Shown: piece after piece, positions 22,643 through 35,757 of the stretch
Numbering within the stretch: position 1 is the first letter of the stretch
Layout: each line of letters starts with the position of its first letter
DNA from: Blumeriella jaapii
Taxonomy: Eukaryota; Ascomycota; Leotiomycetes; Helotiales; Drepanopezizaceae
Reading direction: 5' to 3'
DNA: 64,000 nt
NCBI GenBank assembly: GCA_009599575.1
Contig: VWND01000064.1
Coordinates: 1,302,001 to 1,366,000 of the forward strand
Program-made: the position numbers and the translations under genes
The notes under the pieces: model-generated
Told to the model about the DNA's origin: nothing
Databases searched by the model: none
What the model saw: the letters and a program-made list of their open reading frames with translations, nothing else

Positions 22643-23925
22643 AAGACTTTTTGGGGGAGAGGAGGGGGGGGGGGCTTAGATACCGAAGACATGTGTAATG
22701 ACTCTTCTCCTCGGAGTGGGAGGCAGGATAAGAGAAGGCAGTTAGGTTGTGTGTGTAGAAAAGCTGATGTATGTATGTATATGTATATATATCTGTACAA
22801 TCTCTCACATCTAGACACAGCACAACGGCGTCCCTATCTGTATCTTGCGATAGACAGATGTGTACCTACCCATTTAGCGTGTACATCAGAAACGGTAAAT
22901 GAAAACAGAGCGAGCATACGATGCATTTCTTCGTTAACACACTTTGAGTTGGATCCCTTGAAGTGAAACAAAATTCTCGAAGTCAGCCCAACGTCTACGG
23001 GAAGTAGGTTATCAGTTCGTTGCTTTTTATCTATTTACACTGCCCAAAATAAAATGTGGACCGACTGTCTAGGTATTGGTTTATTGTTGACGAGGAAAGA
23101 CATAGCTCGTAGTGTGTTGTACTGGTTTATACCTACACCATCACCCCCCCCCCCCCCCCCCCCCCCTCGCGCTGGTAGGTACTGTATTTAGCTAGCAGGC
23201 ATTTGATACCATACCATACCATACCGTACCATACCATAAACTCGAAAGAACACCTGTTTTCGAGTCTTTCCACCGAGGAATAAACCAGGATTCCACAGAG
23301 TTAGGAAAGGGGACCCAGCGATCGATGATCGTGACCGGGTGAGCAGGGGAGATCAAATCACATCACGCTTGTCAGGACAGGAACATCCAGGGATTGAGAA
23401 ATGCTACCTACTACCTGACCCCTATGTATGCACTTTGGGGGACTACAGTGGTGATAGCCGTTTCCTCTCTCTTCTGCTCAGGTCAGGGCTCGCTATCGGC
23501 TGTCTATCCCATCTGTCAATTTCGAAGAGACCTGACTCCGTCCTCCCCCAGTGAAAATGGCTCTCGTCATCGCTTGGGTGAAGGATTCCCTGGCTCGATC
23601 GACGACGGTATAGAGCGAGCGCTGTGAGCCCCCTGGGTAGGTATGGAGATAACGAATACCTGTCTTTCCAGAGAAGGAGAAGGTTGATTGATAGATGGTG
23701 TAGCGAGAACTGACCGACTACTACCAGTGAACGATCGAGTTCTCGCAAAACGGAAAGAATTTCCCACTCTCCCGTGGGCAAGGACACAGGCAACGGAGTA
23801 ATGCAGCCATCGGACAACCGCCGTCCTGCATTGAATGTGGCACCTTGGGATATCATACATAGCCGGAACTCCTGACCTTGCTGCCTGCCTATCCCACCAG
23901 ATGCCTTCCAATTGAGCTCTATGTC
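22643..23925. other. convergent intergenic region with poly-C run and CATAC repeats
   Basis: 3' flanks of GPI13 (+) and SEC8 (-). It contains a run of 23 C at 23144-23166 and a (CATAC)n stretch at about 23206-23238. A tRNA-like remnant abuts the SEC8 stop (23857-23924, see findings). No other gene is recognised. Confidence 0.6.
23144..23166. repeat. poly-C homopolymer (23 C)
   Basis: Uninterrupted C run in the GPI13/SEC8 intergenic region. Its length is likely to be imprecise in any assembly. Confidence 0.9.
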
Positions 23926-26900
23926 CTAGCTGTCCCACATAATTTCGCTCAATGCCAGTTGATGCTCATTCATGCCCCTCGTCGCAGCCGTGCTGATGCC
24001 TCTCTCTGGACTGCTCAACTGCTCGCTGTAACACAGCTCCGTCAACATCTTCAGCTCCTCCAGACTAAACTGCTCCTTGATGCCCTGCTCCTTGATTCCC
24101 GATTCCCTTTCGTCCTTTGCGTGCTTGACAATAGCGTCCGGGCCCGCGGTAAACAGATCGTAGAACCGGCCTGCGCGATCGAGATTGACATCTGCCTCAA
24201 TGTTTTTGAGATTCTGCTGAAGCACGAGTATGTTGAGTTGCATTCTCCCGCAACCGTTCGCGTTCATGGCTTTCACCATGATGGCGTTTGTCACAAGGAA
24301 GGTGTCGATCAGAAGTCCAAGGCCGGTGCGAATGAAGGAGATTTCCTTTTCACGAAGAAAGGTGGCGACAGTCTCATCGTAGGAGACGAGATCAGCATTG
24401 ATGCTGATGATACGGGGGTCGGGGTCGTTGACAACTTGTTCGAGGAGGTAAGGCGCCGATTCTGGAGATAGGGCGATGGCGAGGGAGTGGATAATTTGAC
24501 AGCGGATCTCCATGTGTAGTGTAAGAAGAACTGTTCCGGCAAGCTCTTGGTACGAGGAAACGATTGAGTCGAAGGCGCTGTATCAATGTTAATCGTGGTC
24601 TACAAAGGAAAACGAGGATATCTTACGCAACGGTCTCTTGTGTCATTGGCAAGTAGACAGCAGCTGGGTCGTCGGGAGCTCTCGCCGCACCGTTGAGCAG
24701 AGTCCATCGCCTGTTGATTGGCTTTTGCATAGTCGTCCGGGAGGAGTCTACGTCGTTACGAGTAATGTGACGAAGTTGATCGATCTTGATAGCGAGCCAT
24801 TTCATGCTAGTGTAGAGAACACACAAGGAAGAAATGGTCTCTCGATCGAGTATGATATCATCCAGGCGCAGCGGTGTCTCGTTGGTCTTGATTATAAGCA
24901 GACCAACTTCCTTTTCGAGAAGGTCCCGGTTGATCGCCTCTGATGTCCAGAGCTTTTGCATTGTGTCGTGTATCTCATCCGGCCCGCTTGCTAGAAGCGC
25001 AGATAACTTCAAGGTCGTGCCGTCGGAGTCCCGTACACGAGATACCAACGATTTGAACCAATCGTAGCATCGTTCGTAGTAGCGCATCATTTGCGTGATG
25101 ATAAGCTGACTGAGAGCCTGATCGTGAGGGATGGTATCCAACATCCTGCAAAATGCAGTGATGAGAGCAAAAAACGCGGACGTGCCTTTGAACACGGGCC
25201 GACGCGCAATCTTCGCCCACTGAGGATCTTGCTGAAAGGAGTCCGACTCTTCGAAGACCGTATCACTCAGCTTCCCAAGCGTCTCGTCCAACTGAGGAAG
25301 AAACACATTGACGAGAAAGTTGTCCAGAAAGGATGTCAACGTGCTTGTAACCAAATCTGATCCAGGTGGAACGATATTCTTCAGCCTCTGCAAGAACCCT
25401 AACGTGGGAGGTAAAAGCAAGCTCATGTTGAAGACACTCGGCTCAACTAACGATCTATGAGCTTCAACACCCCCAGATTTATCGTAGACGGATGTGCTTG
25501 CTCCGCGCCGTCCATTTTGCTCATCAATCCTGCCAGAAGGTTTTTTCACGTCCGCTCCTTGCTTTCGACCAGACATAAGCCCAGGAACTGCAGCCCTTAT
25601 AATGCCCTCCAAGTCTTGATACTCCGTGGTCATCTGGATAGACTTCGGATCGGTATCCGAAAACGAGAACAAATGCTCTCGCTTCGAGTCTTGCTTGGGG
25701 CCCCCGATTTTGGGCGAGGAGCTGAAGTGGTAGACATCCGTATCCGTGGTGACATAGTGATGAAGTAGTGACCGAATCTCGTTTTGGTACAGATTCCAAA
25801 GTTCTCTGAAACCTCCTAGAAGTGTCGATGAATCCTTACTGTCCTCCCTTTTCACGATAGCTTTTACCACTTCGTGAAGTACTCTGTGACTTTCTGCAAT
25901 CGCCTCGAATTTGGCATAGAGCGTCCAGAGTAAGTCATGAATAACATCTGCTCGGATGCTATTTTCTCTGCTCCCGAAGGCCTGTTTACCTTGAGAATCT
26001 GAGAGCCCGCCTCTCAAAGAACTGGGATGCTTCTGATCAACCTCGCTGTTGGTTTCAGTCACGATTCCGAAAAGCTCAACCGGTAATCTCTGCTTGATTG
26101 TGTTCACAGCAGTTTCGAGGCGGCCAAGCTTGTTCAGAGATTCTATTAACAGACCAATGTAATATGTGTCCGCCTCCGGATTTCTGGACGGATCTTCCAC
26201 CAAGACCTGAGTGAGATCCAAGCCATCTATTACTTCGTAGAAAGGCCGGACGGAGATTCCATTCTCAGTAATCTCTTTCCCAGGCCCACCTTGGCCCTTC
26301 GTTAGGCTCTGCCACCGTTCCTGACAATATGGTGATTTGAGATACAAGTGGTCATGAAGCTCTTCAACAAGAATGTCTGTCAAGACAGTCTCTTGATTTG
26401 CCAGATAGCTTCTCAGATCACTCAATGCCCCTATCTCGTCCAGAGCTGGCGTTCTGATTCGTCGCAATGCAGTCTGCAATATGTCCACCGCAGTCAAGAA
26501 TCTCTTTTCCGAAATCCGTGCTTCCAACTGGTCTGGCACCAGCCGTAGATCCTCGATCTCCGAGATTGTGTGTATCAAATCTTCGTAATTTTGTGAGGCA
26601 GTTGCCAATTTCTTCAGCTCCGGATCCTTGGTAGAGAGGCTCGCTTTCGACTGCGTCAAAGATTCCTTCAGTGTGCGAACCCTTTTCTGTGACGTCTGTA
26701 TGCTGGACTGGATTTTATGAAATGTACCGATTGAACTGTGAAGCCTTGATGATGCTCATGGACAATGGCCTTCAGAGAATCCTGTAAATATCGATGTGTC
26801 TTCTCGAACTGGCGGTACTCGTGCGCTCGCCCGACAGAGCTCGTGTCTAGCAACTGGAGCGCAATTTGTACAGGCACACACTCGTTCTCGCACATGGCCG

Positions 26901-27183
26901 GCCATTCTTGTTTGATGTGTTCCAGCACTACCCCTATCTGTTTCTCTGCATTACTCTCTGGCCCCAGTCGCGGAGGGCGAGCGAATGCGCTTCTAGTCGC
27001 TGAAGCTGAAGTCGTCGTTATGGGAGGGGTCCCAAATTGGTCATCATAGCCTGTCCCATATGGATCGTAGTCGCCTGTCTCTCTAATCGGTGGTCCATAT
27101 CCCCCTCCGTTCACATTTCCATTCCCGTTTGTGTATGAATCGCCGAATCCGCCGAATCCACCATATCCGCCAGCTCGCGCCAT
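23926..27183 (-). CDS. SEC8: exocyst complex subunit SEC8 (EXOC4), one frameshift
   Basis: Subunit of the octameric exocyst, which tethers post-Golgi vesicles at sites of polarised growth. One intron is evident: 24626-24578 (49 bp, GTAAGA..ACAG). An N-terminal Gly/Asn/Tyr-rich tail of about 70 residues precedes the conserved Sec8 region. That region contains ALQLLDTSSVGRAHEYRQFE, KASLSTKDPELKKLATASQN and EDLRLVPDQLEARISEKRF, with helical-bundle sequence to the end at MWDS. The frame breaks at about 26738-26742, where one base is missing: HHQGF should continue as NSSIGTFHKIQSS, found one frame over. With that base restored the two exons sum to 1070 codons (1069 aa), the usual size. The start is the ATG at 27183 (MARAGGYGGFGG). 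Converges with GPI13. Confidence 0.95.
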
Positions 27184-27445
27184 GATTTATTGTTCGCAAT
27201 TGCGTAGATTATTAGGCTCTGCTGATGCCATCCGCGTAGATTTGGTAGACTGCTTGGGCACAGTTTTAATGGGCGTTCCCAAGAAATCGAATGGTCTTCC
27301 TGTCGACGTCGTGTGTCGGAGGGTTGGAGCTTGAGCTAGCGCCGGCAGGGGCCGAGCGGAGCTAACATATTTTTCGCAGCGTTCAACTTCCTTAACTTCT
27401 TTCTTGCTCATCACAACCTCACCAAGAACAACGCTTCTTGCCACA
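27184..27445. promoter_or_regulatory. SEC8 upstream region
   Basis: Presumed SEC8 promoter, shared divergently with the decayed gene to its right. A 91-aa minus frame here has no recognisable content. Confidence 0.4.
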
Positions 27446-28330
27446 ATGCCGGACCTGGACAATCTTACCTCAATGAATCTCGAGAGCGTAACGATTTCGG
27501 GCGAAGACCTTCCACTTTACCCCAGACCACCCCATCTCAATTTCAATTTTTCCCCTTGCTGCCCCCGGAGCTGCGACGAAAGATCTGGCACTTCGCCTTA
27601 CCCTCGATGATTATCGAAGCCTCATTGGACATCGATGATAAATACCCGCATGCATTTCCAGCCTCCTCACTGATGTCTGCCAGCCGCCGAAGGTTGGCCC
27701 TGTCACATTGAACCCCCTACAAGAAGAGAATGTCAACGAGTCCCGAGGCTCTGTTCTGTGAGTGCAGAAGCTCGGGAAGTCTGCCTCGTGTGGTACATCG
27801 AATTTACGGGTATCTACATCCATCCGTCCGTCTGTCGACAATCTCTACAGATCGTGGTCTTGCATCATGCCTGGCACTCCAGCCGCGTCAAAAGCAAGCT
27901 GGGTTGCACTTGGTGGTCAACCTCTCAGCGCAGCATTCCGCTGTATCACTGTCTGAACACGCCTCCTCGCATTTTTTGTGCAGGCCCTCAGTAGCTGTTG
28001 AAAAGGTTTGAAAAATTCCTGGCAGCTTCATCTCAGATGCGGTCAGTCACCTTGTTATATCACGCCTCAAACACTCTGGGACTTGCCCTCTTTCCCTCGT
28101 GGATCGATTCAACCTATGGCATATCCCTATTTTTGGCAGGCGAAGACCAACCCAGCCGATTACTCACCGCGATATCTTTCCCTCGGGAGTGGATATAGTG
28201 GTCCATATCTTCTGGCTGACATTCCGAAAACCCGCGTCGTTAAAGGGCAGGGCATGGCTGCCTCATCGGTTATATCAAGCCGTCTATCAGTGAAGACAGG
28301 ACTGGAAATTGGGACATCAGTTGCTGCATC
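27446..28330 (+). pseudogene. decayed 2EXR-domain-like gene
   Basis: A start at 27446 (MPDLDNLTSMNLES) is followed, one frame over, by QFFPLLPPELRRKIWHFALP. This is the characteristic opening of the fungal 2EXR domain, which has no established function. The next pieces lie in yet other frames: SAEAREVCLVWYIEF (cf. the ESREV motif) and HPSV/VDNLYRSW (cf. the DTLYL motif). At least three frame changes in about 400 bases, with no convincing introns, point to a pseudogene rather than the isolated indels seen in the conserved genes. Sequence beyond 27.9 kb may be its 3' part, but I cannot align it by eye. Confidence 0.5.
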
Positions 28331-29205
28331 GCGATAGTACAATGAATTGAATCATGAAAATTGAACACCGTATATTGTGGCTTGGATGTTAGTGTGTGTG
28401 TGACTTGATTTCTATTGCATGCTTGTATGTCGAAGAGAATGCTCCACAATTTGATTGAAGATCGACGACTTTTCGAATGGAGCGTACCGGTAGATGCATC
28501 TAGCTCAAGGACTTCCATCAAGCTCACTACTACGGTACCTGAAAAAGGGAAGCCAGCTCCCACCCTCCGTCGATGATATCATTCAGTGCATATCTACAAA
28601 TCTTCTTCTACAGGATATCTGCATCCGGTAGGTGGAGTTCTGGCGTACGACTGGAATCCCAGCGGTAGGTGGATTCACCATCACTCACCCATGTTTGTTG
28701 GATTCTCACCTTCACCTAGTTGACAGAAAAGCTAGTCACACCTGCCATGTCACAAAACGAAAGGACGAAGATCCAGTGAAAGATACTTCGATCGATCCTC
28801 TCTCGAAAAGATGTTCGACAATGAGAAGGCTGTCACCGGGGAAAGACGAGCTCGCAAAACACCGCAGCAGTAATACTAGAGAAAGGGTTCTTAAGATTGA
28901 AGACCGATTAATTGATCGATAAACGACAACGTGTTGACCAATCCTCCGAGCAAAATAGCCAGTTAAGCACAAGCAGCCGAGGTCCACATTCTCTAGAAAG
29001 AGACCACCCAATCGCTCGCGCCGCTACCAGAACTTTTCGGAATGTAAACACGTTGTAGGATAGCAAAGCATTGGAAGCAAATGCTTTGCTTGGCTGTTCT
29101 TGGTCATATTCGTGAGGTTCGTGAAGTACGCCCAAACCATCAGCAGAACGCTAGTGGAGTTAGGATCAATATTCAGCAGGCAACGTTAATTTCTAGGGAC
29201 ATACC
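28331..29205. other. intergenic, actin 3' flank
   Basis: Spacer downstream of actin (-). It must hold the actin 3' untranslated region. No gene is recognised. Confidence 0.55.
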
Positions 29206-30812
<1,607 letters not shown>

Positions 30813-31147
30813 GGCTACTGATTACGACGGAGCGTCAAATAAAAGAATTTGTGGGAGAAAGCGGTGTGAGGGATCTCGCGACGATAAGATCGAGAGAAGT
30901 CGAGATGCGAGTGGGAGACGACGAAGGATGCTTCGTAGTCGTGGATGGAGAGGTGCGATGTGGGTGTTGAAGAGGACGCCAATTACTCTTGATGGAGGAG
31001 AAGTTGGAGGGGAGACAAGAGCGACGATGTTAGGACGAGCGAGGACGAGCGACGAAGTTTTGTGGGCCGCGACTGCTAAGAGGCGAGGCGACGATCAGAT
31101 TGGCCCAAGTGGGTTGCCGCTTTGAGGCTGCGATAGAGCGGCGCACG

Positions 31148-31202
31148 CAGTGGGGGTTGGGGCTGGGGTCGGGGTCGGGGTCGGGGTCGAGGTCGGGATT
31201 GG
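31148..31202. repeat. (GGGGTC)n G-rich repeat
   Basis: Variants of GGGGTC/GGGGTT repeated about eight times, giving several closely spaced runs of four G on the plus strand. This is the sequence type that can fold as a G-quadruplex. Confidence 0.7.
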
Positions 31203-32724
31203 GTGCAACAGCATCGACAGTATGGAAGAGACGTACTGTACGCCGCGCGGCTGGTACTGTACTGTAGAGAGGCTGTACACAGAGTCGTTGCTCACAGTGA
31301 GATGGCATTACTTACTGTCCCACTGTACTACTGTATCGATCACACGGGGTGGCGGCGAAGCTTCACATCGCCATTCTCAACAGCAGCTCAACCTCCCCTG
31401 CCCATCTGGCTAACCCCAAGATATCAGGCAGGCCTACAGATGGAGGTATAGTACAGATGTACAGTACAGTACAGCACCGTACATACACCGCAACTTAGTA
31501 CAGTACCGGCGGGCCGCACGAACGCTCTCGCGGGCTGAATTGACCGGCTCTCACTCGATTCATCGTGTACTGTACGATGTCGGTGCCAGCTGTACTGTCA
31601 GCGTGCAAGTCACTCTCACTCGCAAGTGTCTGCGGTGCTGCTAGACGCGCGTCAATAGACAGCCGCCAACACGCAGCTCAGCCAAGCAGGCACTGCACAT
31701 TCCCGCCATCACATCTTAGCACTGTCCGGTCGTATGTAGCTCGGATTGTGGGTGCATGAACCAGTTCTCCAGCCCAGCCACCGCGAGATACGGCTGTACT
31801 GTAATTCGTATCGATCTTCGACCCGTCCAAGCTGGAAGTCGAGGAGGACCGAATCGCGGCCATCGGCCGATCGAATTGACTGTCGACCTACAGTACAGTG
31901 CTACTAGTAGTGTACAGTACTGCCTCTCGCCTGGGATTGCTGCTTGCCGCTGTTATGGAGGGGCAATTGCCACGGATGGCGGGGTAGATGGCACCGAATA
32001 AGACTGTCGTTCCCGTTGTGCTGTACAGTACTGTACAGTATCATTTCATCTGGGATGCCGACCAGAACGCATGGACGAATCCGTGCGGAAACTTGGGGGG
32101 GGGGCTTGTTTGGTTCGGTTGGTTGTTTATTTAAGCTTCGAGGAGACAACCGTGGAGGAGCTGGCATCACGTGAGCGTTTCTTCTTGGCATCGACGATAT
32201 TCTATCGGACTGTACTGTAAGGAAACCGATAGGTACGAAGTACAACACCAAAAATCTGGAGAGATTCGAGATACCTGAAAAACAGTAAAAGATGCATCAA
32301 TCGCAATGCATTCGAACACAATGCATCGACATCAGGAACTTCGCATAGTGAAAGAACGGGTTTTGAATGTTGCCACACCACAGACACAACCCTGGCTGGG
32401 ACGGATCATTGTTAGTCCCTTCCGTCAAAAAATGTCGAAGTATATCGAACAATCTGGAAGGACAACACCTCGAAAGCACAATTCAATTCTCTTGTCAACT
32501 ACTATTGGACATCTTACTTGTCGCTCTTGATAAGCGCAATCTCAAGTCTGATAGAAGAAAGGGCAACGTCAAAACAAGCCAAACTCGACTTCTTTCCTCC
32601 CCCCGCCAAGCGCAGAAGCTACCCACCCCCCCATCCATCAACACACCATCAACTACACCCCTCTCCCCCAACTCTACCAAACAACTTTAAATCCCCCCCA
32701 ACACCACGTTTAACCCCCCACAGA

Positions 32725-32748
32725 CCCCCCCCCCCCCCCCCCCCCCCC
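32725..32748. repeat. poly-C homopolymer (24 C) in the FES1 leader
   Basis: Uninterrupted C run that ends 15 bases before the FES1 start codon, within a CA/C-rich leader. Confidence 0.9.
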
Positions 32749-32763
32749 GAACACCCCAAAACC

Positions 32764-33393
32764 ATGGATCCGAACCTCAACTCCCTTCTAAAGTGGTCCA
32801 CGGAGCACTCCGCCACGTCCGCCTCTGGCCCCGCCTCAGAACCCAAGCCCATCGACCCCGCCGCCCTCTCCGCCCTCTTCGGCGGCCCCAGCGACGCCGA
32901 CCTCATGAAACTCTCCATGTCCGCGATCTTGTCCTCCGACTCCGAGATCACGCTCGATGACAAGCTGGTCGCCTTCGACAACTTCGAGCAGCTGATCGAG
33001 AACCTCGACAACGCCAACAACCTCGCGCCGCTCGCCCTCTGGGACCCGCTGCTTGCGTGCCTCGCGCACTCCGAGGCCGAGATCCGCAAGATGGCCGCTT
33101 GGTGCGTCGGCACCGCGGTGCAGAACAACGAGAGTGCGCAGGAGCGCTGCCTTGCCTTTGGCGGCATCCCCCCGCTCGTCAAGATGGCGCGCGCCGACGC
33201 CGAGACCGAGCCGGTGCGCCGGAAGGCCGTGTATGCGCTGAGTAGCGCCTGCAGGAATTACCAGCCGGCGATGGATGCGCTGATGGGCGAGCTGAAGGGG
33301 GAGGGCGCGGAGAAGGTGGATGCCGCGAATATGGAGGCTTGCGATGAGGTTTTCGACGGGTTGAGAGAAGCTGCTAAAGGAAGCGGGGCTTAG
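32764..33393 (+). CDS. FES1: Hsp70 nucleotide exchange factor FES1
   Basis: Cytosolic armadillo-repeat protein that releases ADP from Hsp70 (HspBP1/Fes1 family), needed for protein quality control. It is a single exon of 209 aa, the typical length. It begins MDPNLNSLLKWSTEHS, the conserved N-terminal motif, and then has armadillo-type helices with NFEQLIENLDNANNLAPL, EAEIRKMAAWCVGTAVQNN and RRKAVYALSSACRNYQP. The ATG at 32764 is chosen because it opens the conserved motif. The same frame stays open upstream for about 80 codons without an ATG, so an N-terminal extension would require a non-AUG start. Codon use is GC-rich. No frame break. Confidence 0.95.
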   Translation: MDPNLNSLLKWSTEHSATSASGPASEPKPIDPAALSALFGGPSDADLMKLSMSAILSSDSEITLDDKLVAFDNFEQLIENLDNANNLAPLALWDPLLACLAHSEAEIRKMAAWCVGTAVQNNESAQERCLAFGGIPPLVKMARADAETEPVRRKAVYALSSACRNYQPAMDALMGELKGEGAEKVDAANMEACDEVFDGLREAAKGSGA

Positions 33394-34026
33394 CAGGGAA
33401 TGGGAAAAGGACTGTGTTAATGGTGTTTTGGAGTTAGGGATGGGCTACGAAAGGTTCACATGCGTTTAAAATGTTGGGATGATCTGTCTAGAGGGGCGTT
33501 CGCGCTGGATATCCAGGAGACAATACTGAAGGTCATGTAAATGCTGCATGGGCAGGCGTGAAATGACTCAACCAGATTTCCAGGATTCCACCTGTCTTCC
33601 TGAGACGAAGTCCCTGCCCAAATAAGTAGCCTCGTGAATCTTTCGGATCCCATCTGTCCAATGTAGACATGCCGCAGTGGAATGTTTGAAGAATCTATGA
33701 TCTCAAGCTTTCCAATAAAATGAAAGTTTGGAACAAAGTAGCACGCACTTACGAGGTACGGAATAGAGATTCGACATATAGGCGTAATATCTATCTCCAG
33801 ACTCAAGACTTCCGTGTCACTAATCTGATTTAGGGTAAAAAGTAAACAGCAGCTTGAATTCGCTGAACAAGTTCGGTTGCCCAACTCGACTAAATTGCAT
33901 AACACAAGCGAGAGTAAACACTGGGTGCGATCAAAGAGAACGTAATCTGCAAAGGAGGAACGAGAACAACTCGTACATAATATTGATACACAGCTGGTAT
34001 ACATTGACGCACATTTCCGCTATCCT
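33394..34026. other. convergent intergenic region
   Basis: 3' flanks of FES1 (+) and the uL5m gene (-). AT-richer than its surroundings. A 182-aa minus frame here (34004-33456) overlaps the uL5m 3' end and has no recognisable domain. Confidence 0.5.
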
Positions 34027-35263
34027 CTAATCCACCAACTTTCCGTAGAAAGGCACGCCTAGCGAGGCGAGCAGTAAGCGTGCGTGTCGGTCTGAAGTAG
34101 CTGTCGTTTTCACCGTAACGTGGAACCCCGGGATCAACTTCGGCGGGTACATCTGCAGTGCCGGTTAGTACTGTACTTGTAGCCGTTGCGGAACTACGAA
34201 CGTCGTAATTGACTTCGACTTCTGGGAACAAGATAGCGCCTTCTCGTCCGAATCCGAAGGACATGTTACCGCCACTATCACCAGTTGATCCTGGACCTAG
34301 TAAGTAATTGATATTCCGACTTCACAGGGAGCAAAGAGAAAGCCTACCTTTCACCCCCGGCCAATCCTTAATCCTTGGGAACACCAAGTTGACGCACTTA
34401 TCCAAGAACTCGTACGCTTGATTATTCCTCAGCGTGCACGTCACCGCAAGGGCCATGCCCTCCCGCTGCCCATACTGACTAACACTCTTTCTCGCATGAT
34501 GCACCACCGGCTGCACACCCGTAATCGCCTGCACCATCATACCCGCCATGTGAAGATGGCTCGAGTCGTCGATTGCTCCTTTGACGAAGCAATGTACCGT
34601 CACTTCGTCGATCTTCGGGATGGTCTTCCAGGTGATGTTCTTCTCCACGAGGCGCAGCACTTCTCCTGGCCCTCGCGGCCCTCGCTTCGGTCGGCCCTTG
34701 TGGTACGGCGAGCTGTCGTCCCAGGTGCGTAGACGGTCTGCTTTGGGGGTCTTGACCGTCCCAGGCGGTTGGTGGACGTAGCCGAGGGTCATGAGGTCGG
34801 GGGCAATCATGGCTTGGTAGGTTTGCTCCAGGCGCGTGTGGTTGAACGGACCCGGCACGAACTCGCGAGACGAGGGATCGGATTTGGGCGCGGTTGGTGA
34901 GGGTGCAGTGGTCCTCGATAGTATCTCGGGGGCCGGAACTGGTAGCTAGGGGGATGTTAATACCAGAGGCATGAACCCAATCCTTGAGATGCCCAGCGCG
35001 TAGACGACCACGTACCGACTGGAAGGCAGCTGCTCTTTTCTGGCCGCCGCTCGCTTGATTGGATCGAAGCTCTTCACTCGCTCATCCAACGGTCCCTCCG
35101 ACAGGAGAGACGACTGTGATTCCAGGTCCTGCATGTCCTCCTGTGCAGCAGCAGCTTCCGTGGAAGCATGTCGGCGAAAGGCCCTCGAGGATGGCGCGTT
35201 TGCTGGCCTGGCGTCTCGCAGTATCAGGCGCCGCAGCGCAGGTGGCAGTTCTCTTGCGGCCAT
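34027..35263 (-). CDS. MRPL7: mitochondrial ribosomal protein uL5m (54S L7), one single-base deletion
   Basis: Component of the large mitoribosomal subunit (bacterial L5 family). Four exons fit: 35263-35016, 34945-34348, 34296-34202 and 34152-34027, with introns of 70, 51 and 49 bp. The N-terminus (MAARELPPALRRLILRDAR..) is Arg-rich without acidic residues early on, consistent with a mitochondrial presequence. The body contains FRPPRYYRGPLHPHQP, FNHTRLEQTY, KRGPRGPGEVLRLVEKNITW, GNMSFGFGREGAILFPEVE and the C-terminal MYPPKLIPGFHVTV..GVPFYGKLVD. One C appears to be missing in the CCC run at 34886-34888 (HPHQPRP to KSDPSSREF). Adding it makes the exons sum to 356 codons. Divergent from the deubiquitinase gene. 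Confidence 0.92.
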
Positions 35264-35757
35264 TGTGGTTGAGCAAGGCGGTTCTGGAATTTATAGAAAT
35301 TTGTTGCATGTAGCCGGCAGAGAAGTGGTGGTGAAAGAGCGGACTGCTGATTGGCTGTGGCGGTCGGGGGGTCGGTGGTTGACTGGGATCTTGAGATGCA
35401 CAGTAATGCAAGTACTGTGCAGTCGTGTGTGTACAGTACAGACAGTAAGTACTTGACGGTAGCATCGTCATCTCTCACTCTTCAATCTCTCACTCACTCA
35501 CTCACTCTTCAGCTGGAGACAAGAGATACTTGACTCTGGATGTCGCCCCCCTTGCCGCTTGCAAGAGCCTCATCTGCACGCCGGACTCGGGCACAGGCGC
35601 ACTACAACCGCGGGTAACATTTCGACCGGACAATGGGTGCCGTCACTCTCCCCAAGCACCGTTAGCAACAGGCTCGCCCGCGCAACAGCAACCTCAACTT
35701 CTGCCATTGCTGAGAGGGCAGCAGGAACAAATCTCGCGACCAGCATTCAAGTTCAAG
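35264..35757. promoter_or_regulatory. divergent uL5m/deubiquitinase promoter region
   Basis: About 490 bp between divergent starts, holding a GTAC motif cluster (35400-35455) and a (CACT)n stretch (about 35480-35510). Confidence 0.5.

Larger units (their letters stand above)
30813..32763. promoter_or_regulatory. divergent ACT1/FES1 promoter region with GTAC motifs and G-rich repeat
   Basis: About 1.95 kb between two divergent genes. The part next to actin (30813-31120) is GA-rich and probably its leader and promoter. A (GGGGTC)n repeat lies at about 31150-31200. GTAC motifs crowd 31235-32245. A run of 24 C sits in the FES1 leader. No intact gene is seen. Confidence 0.5.
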
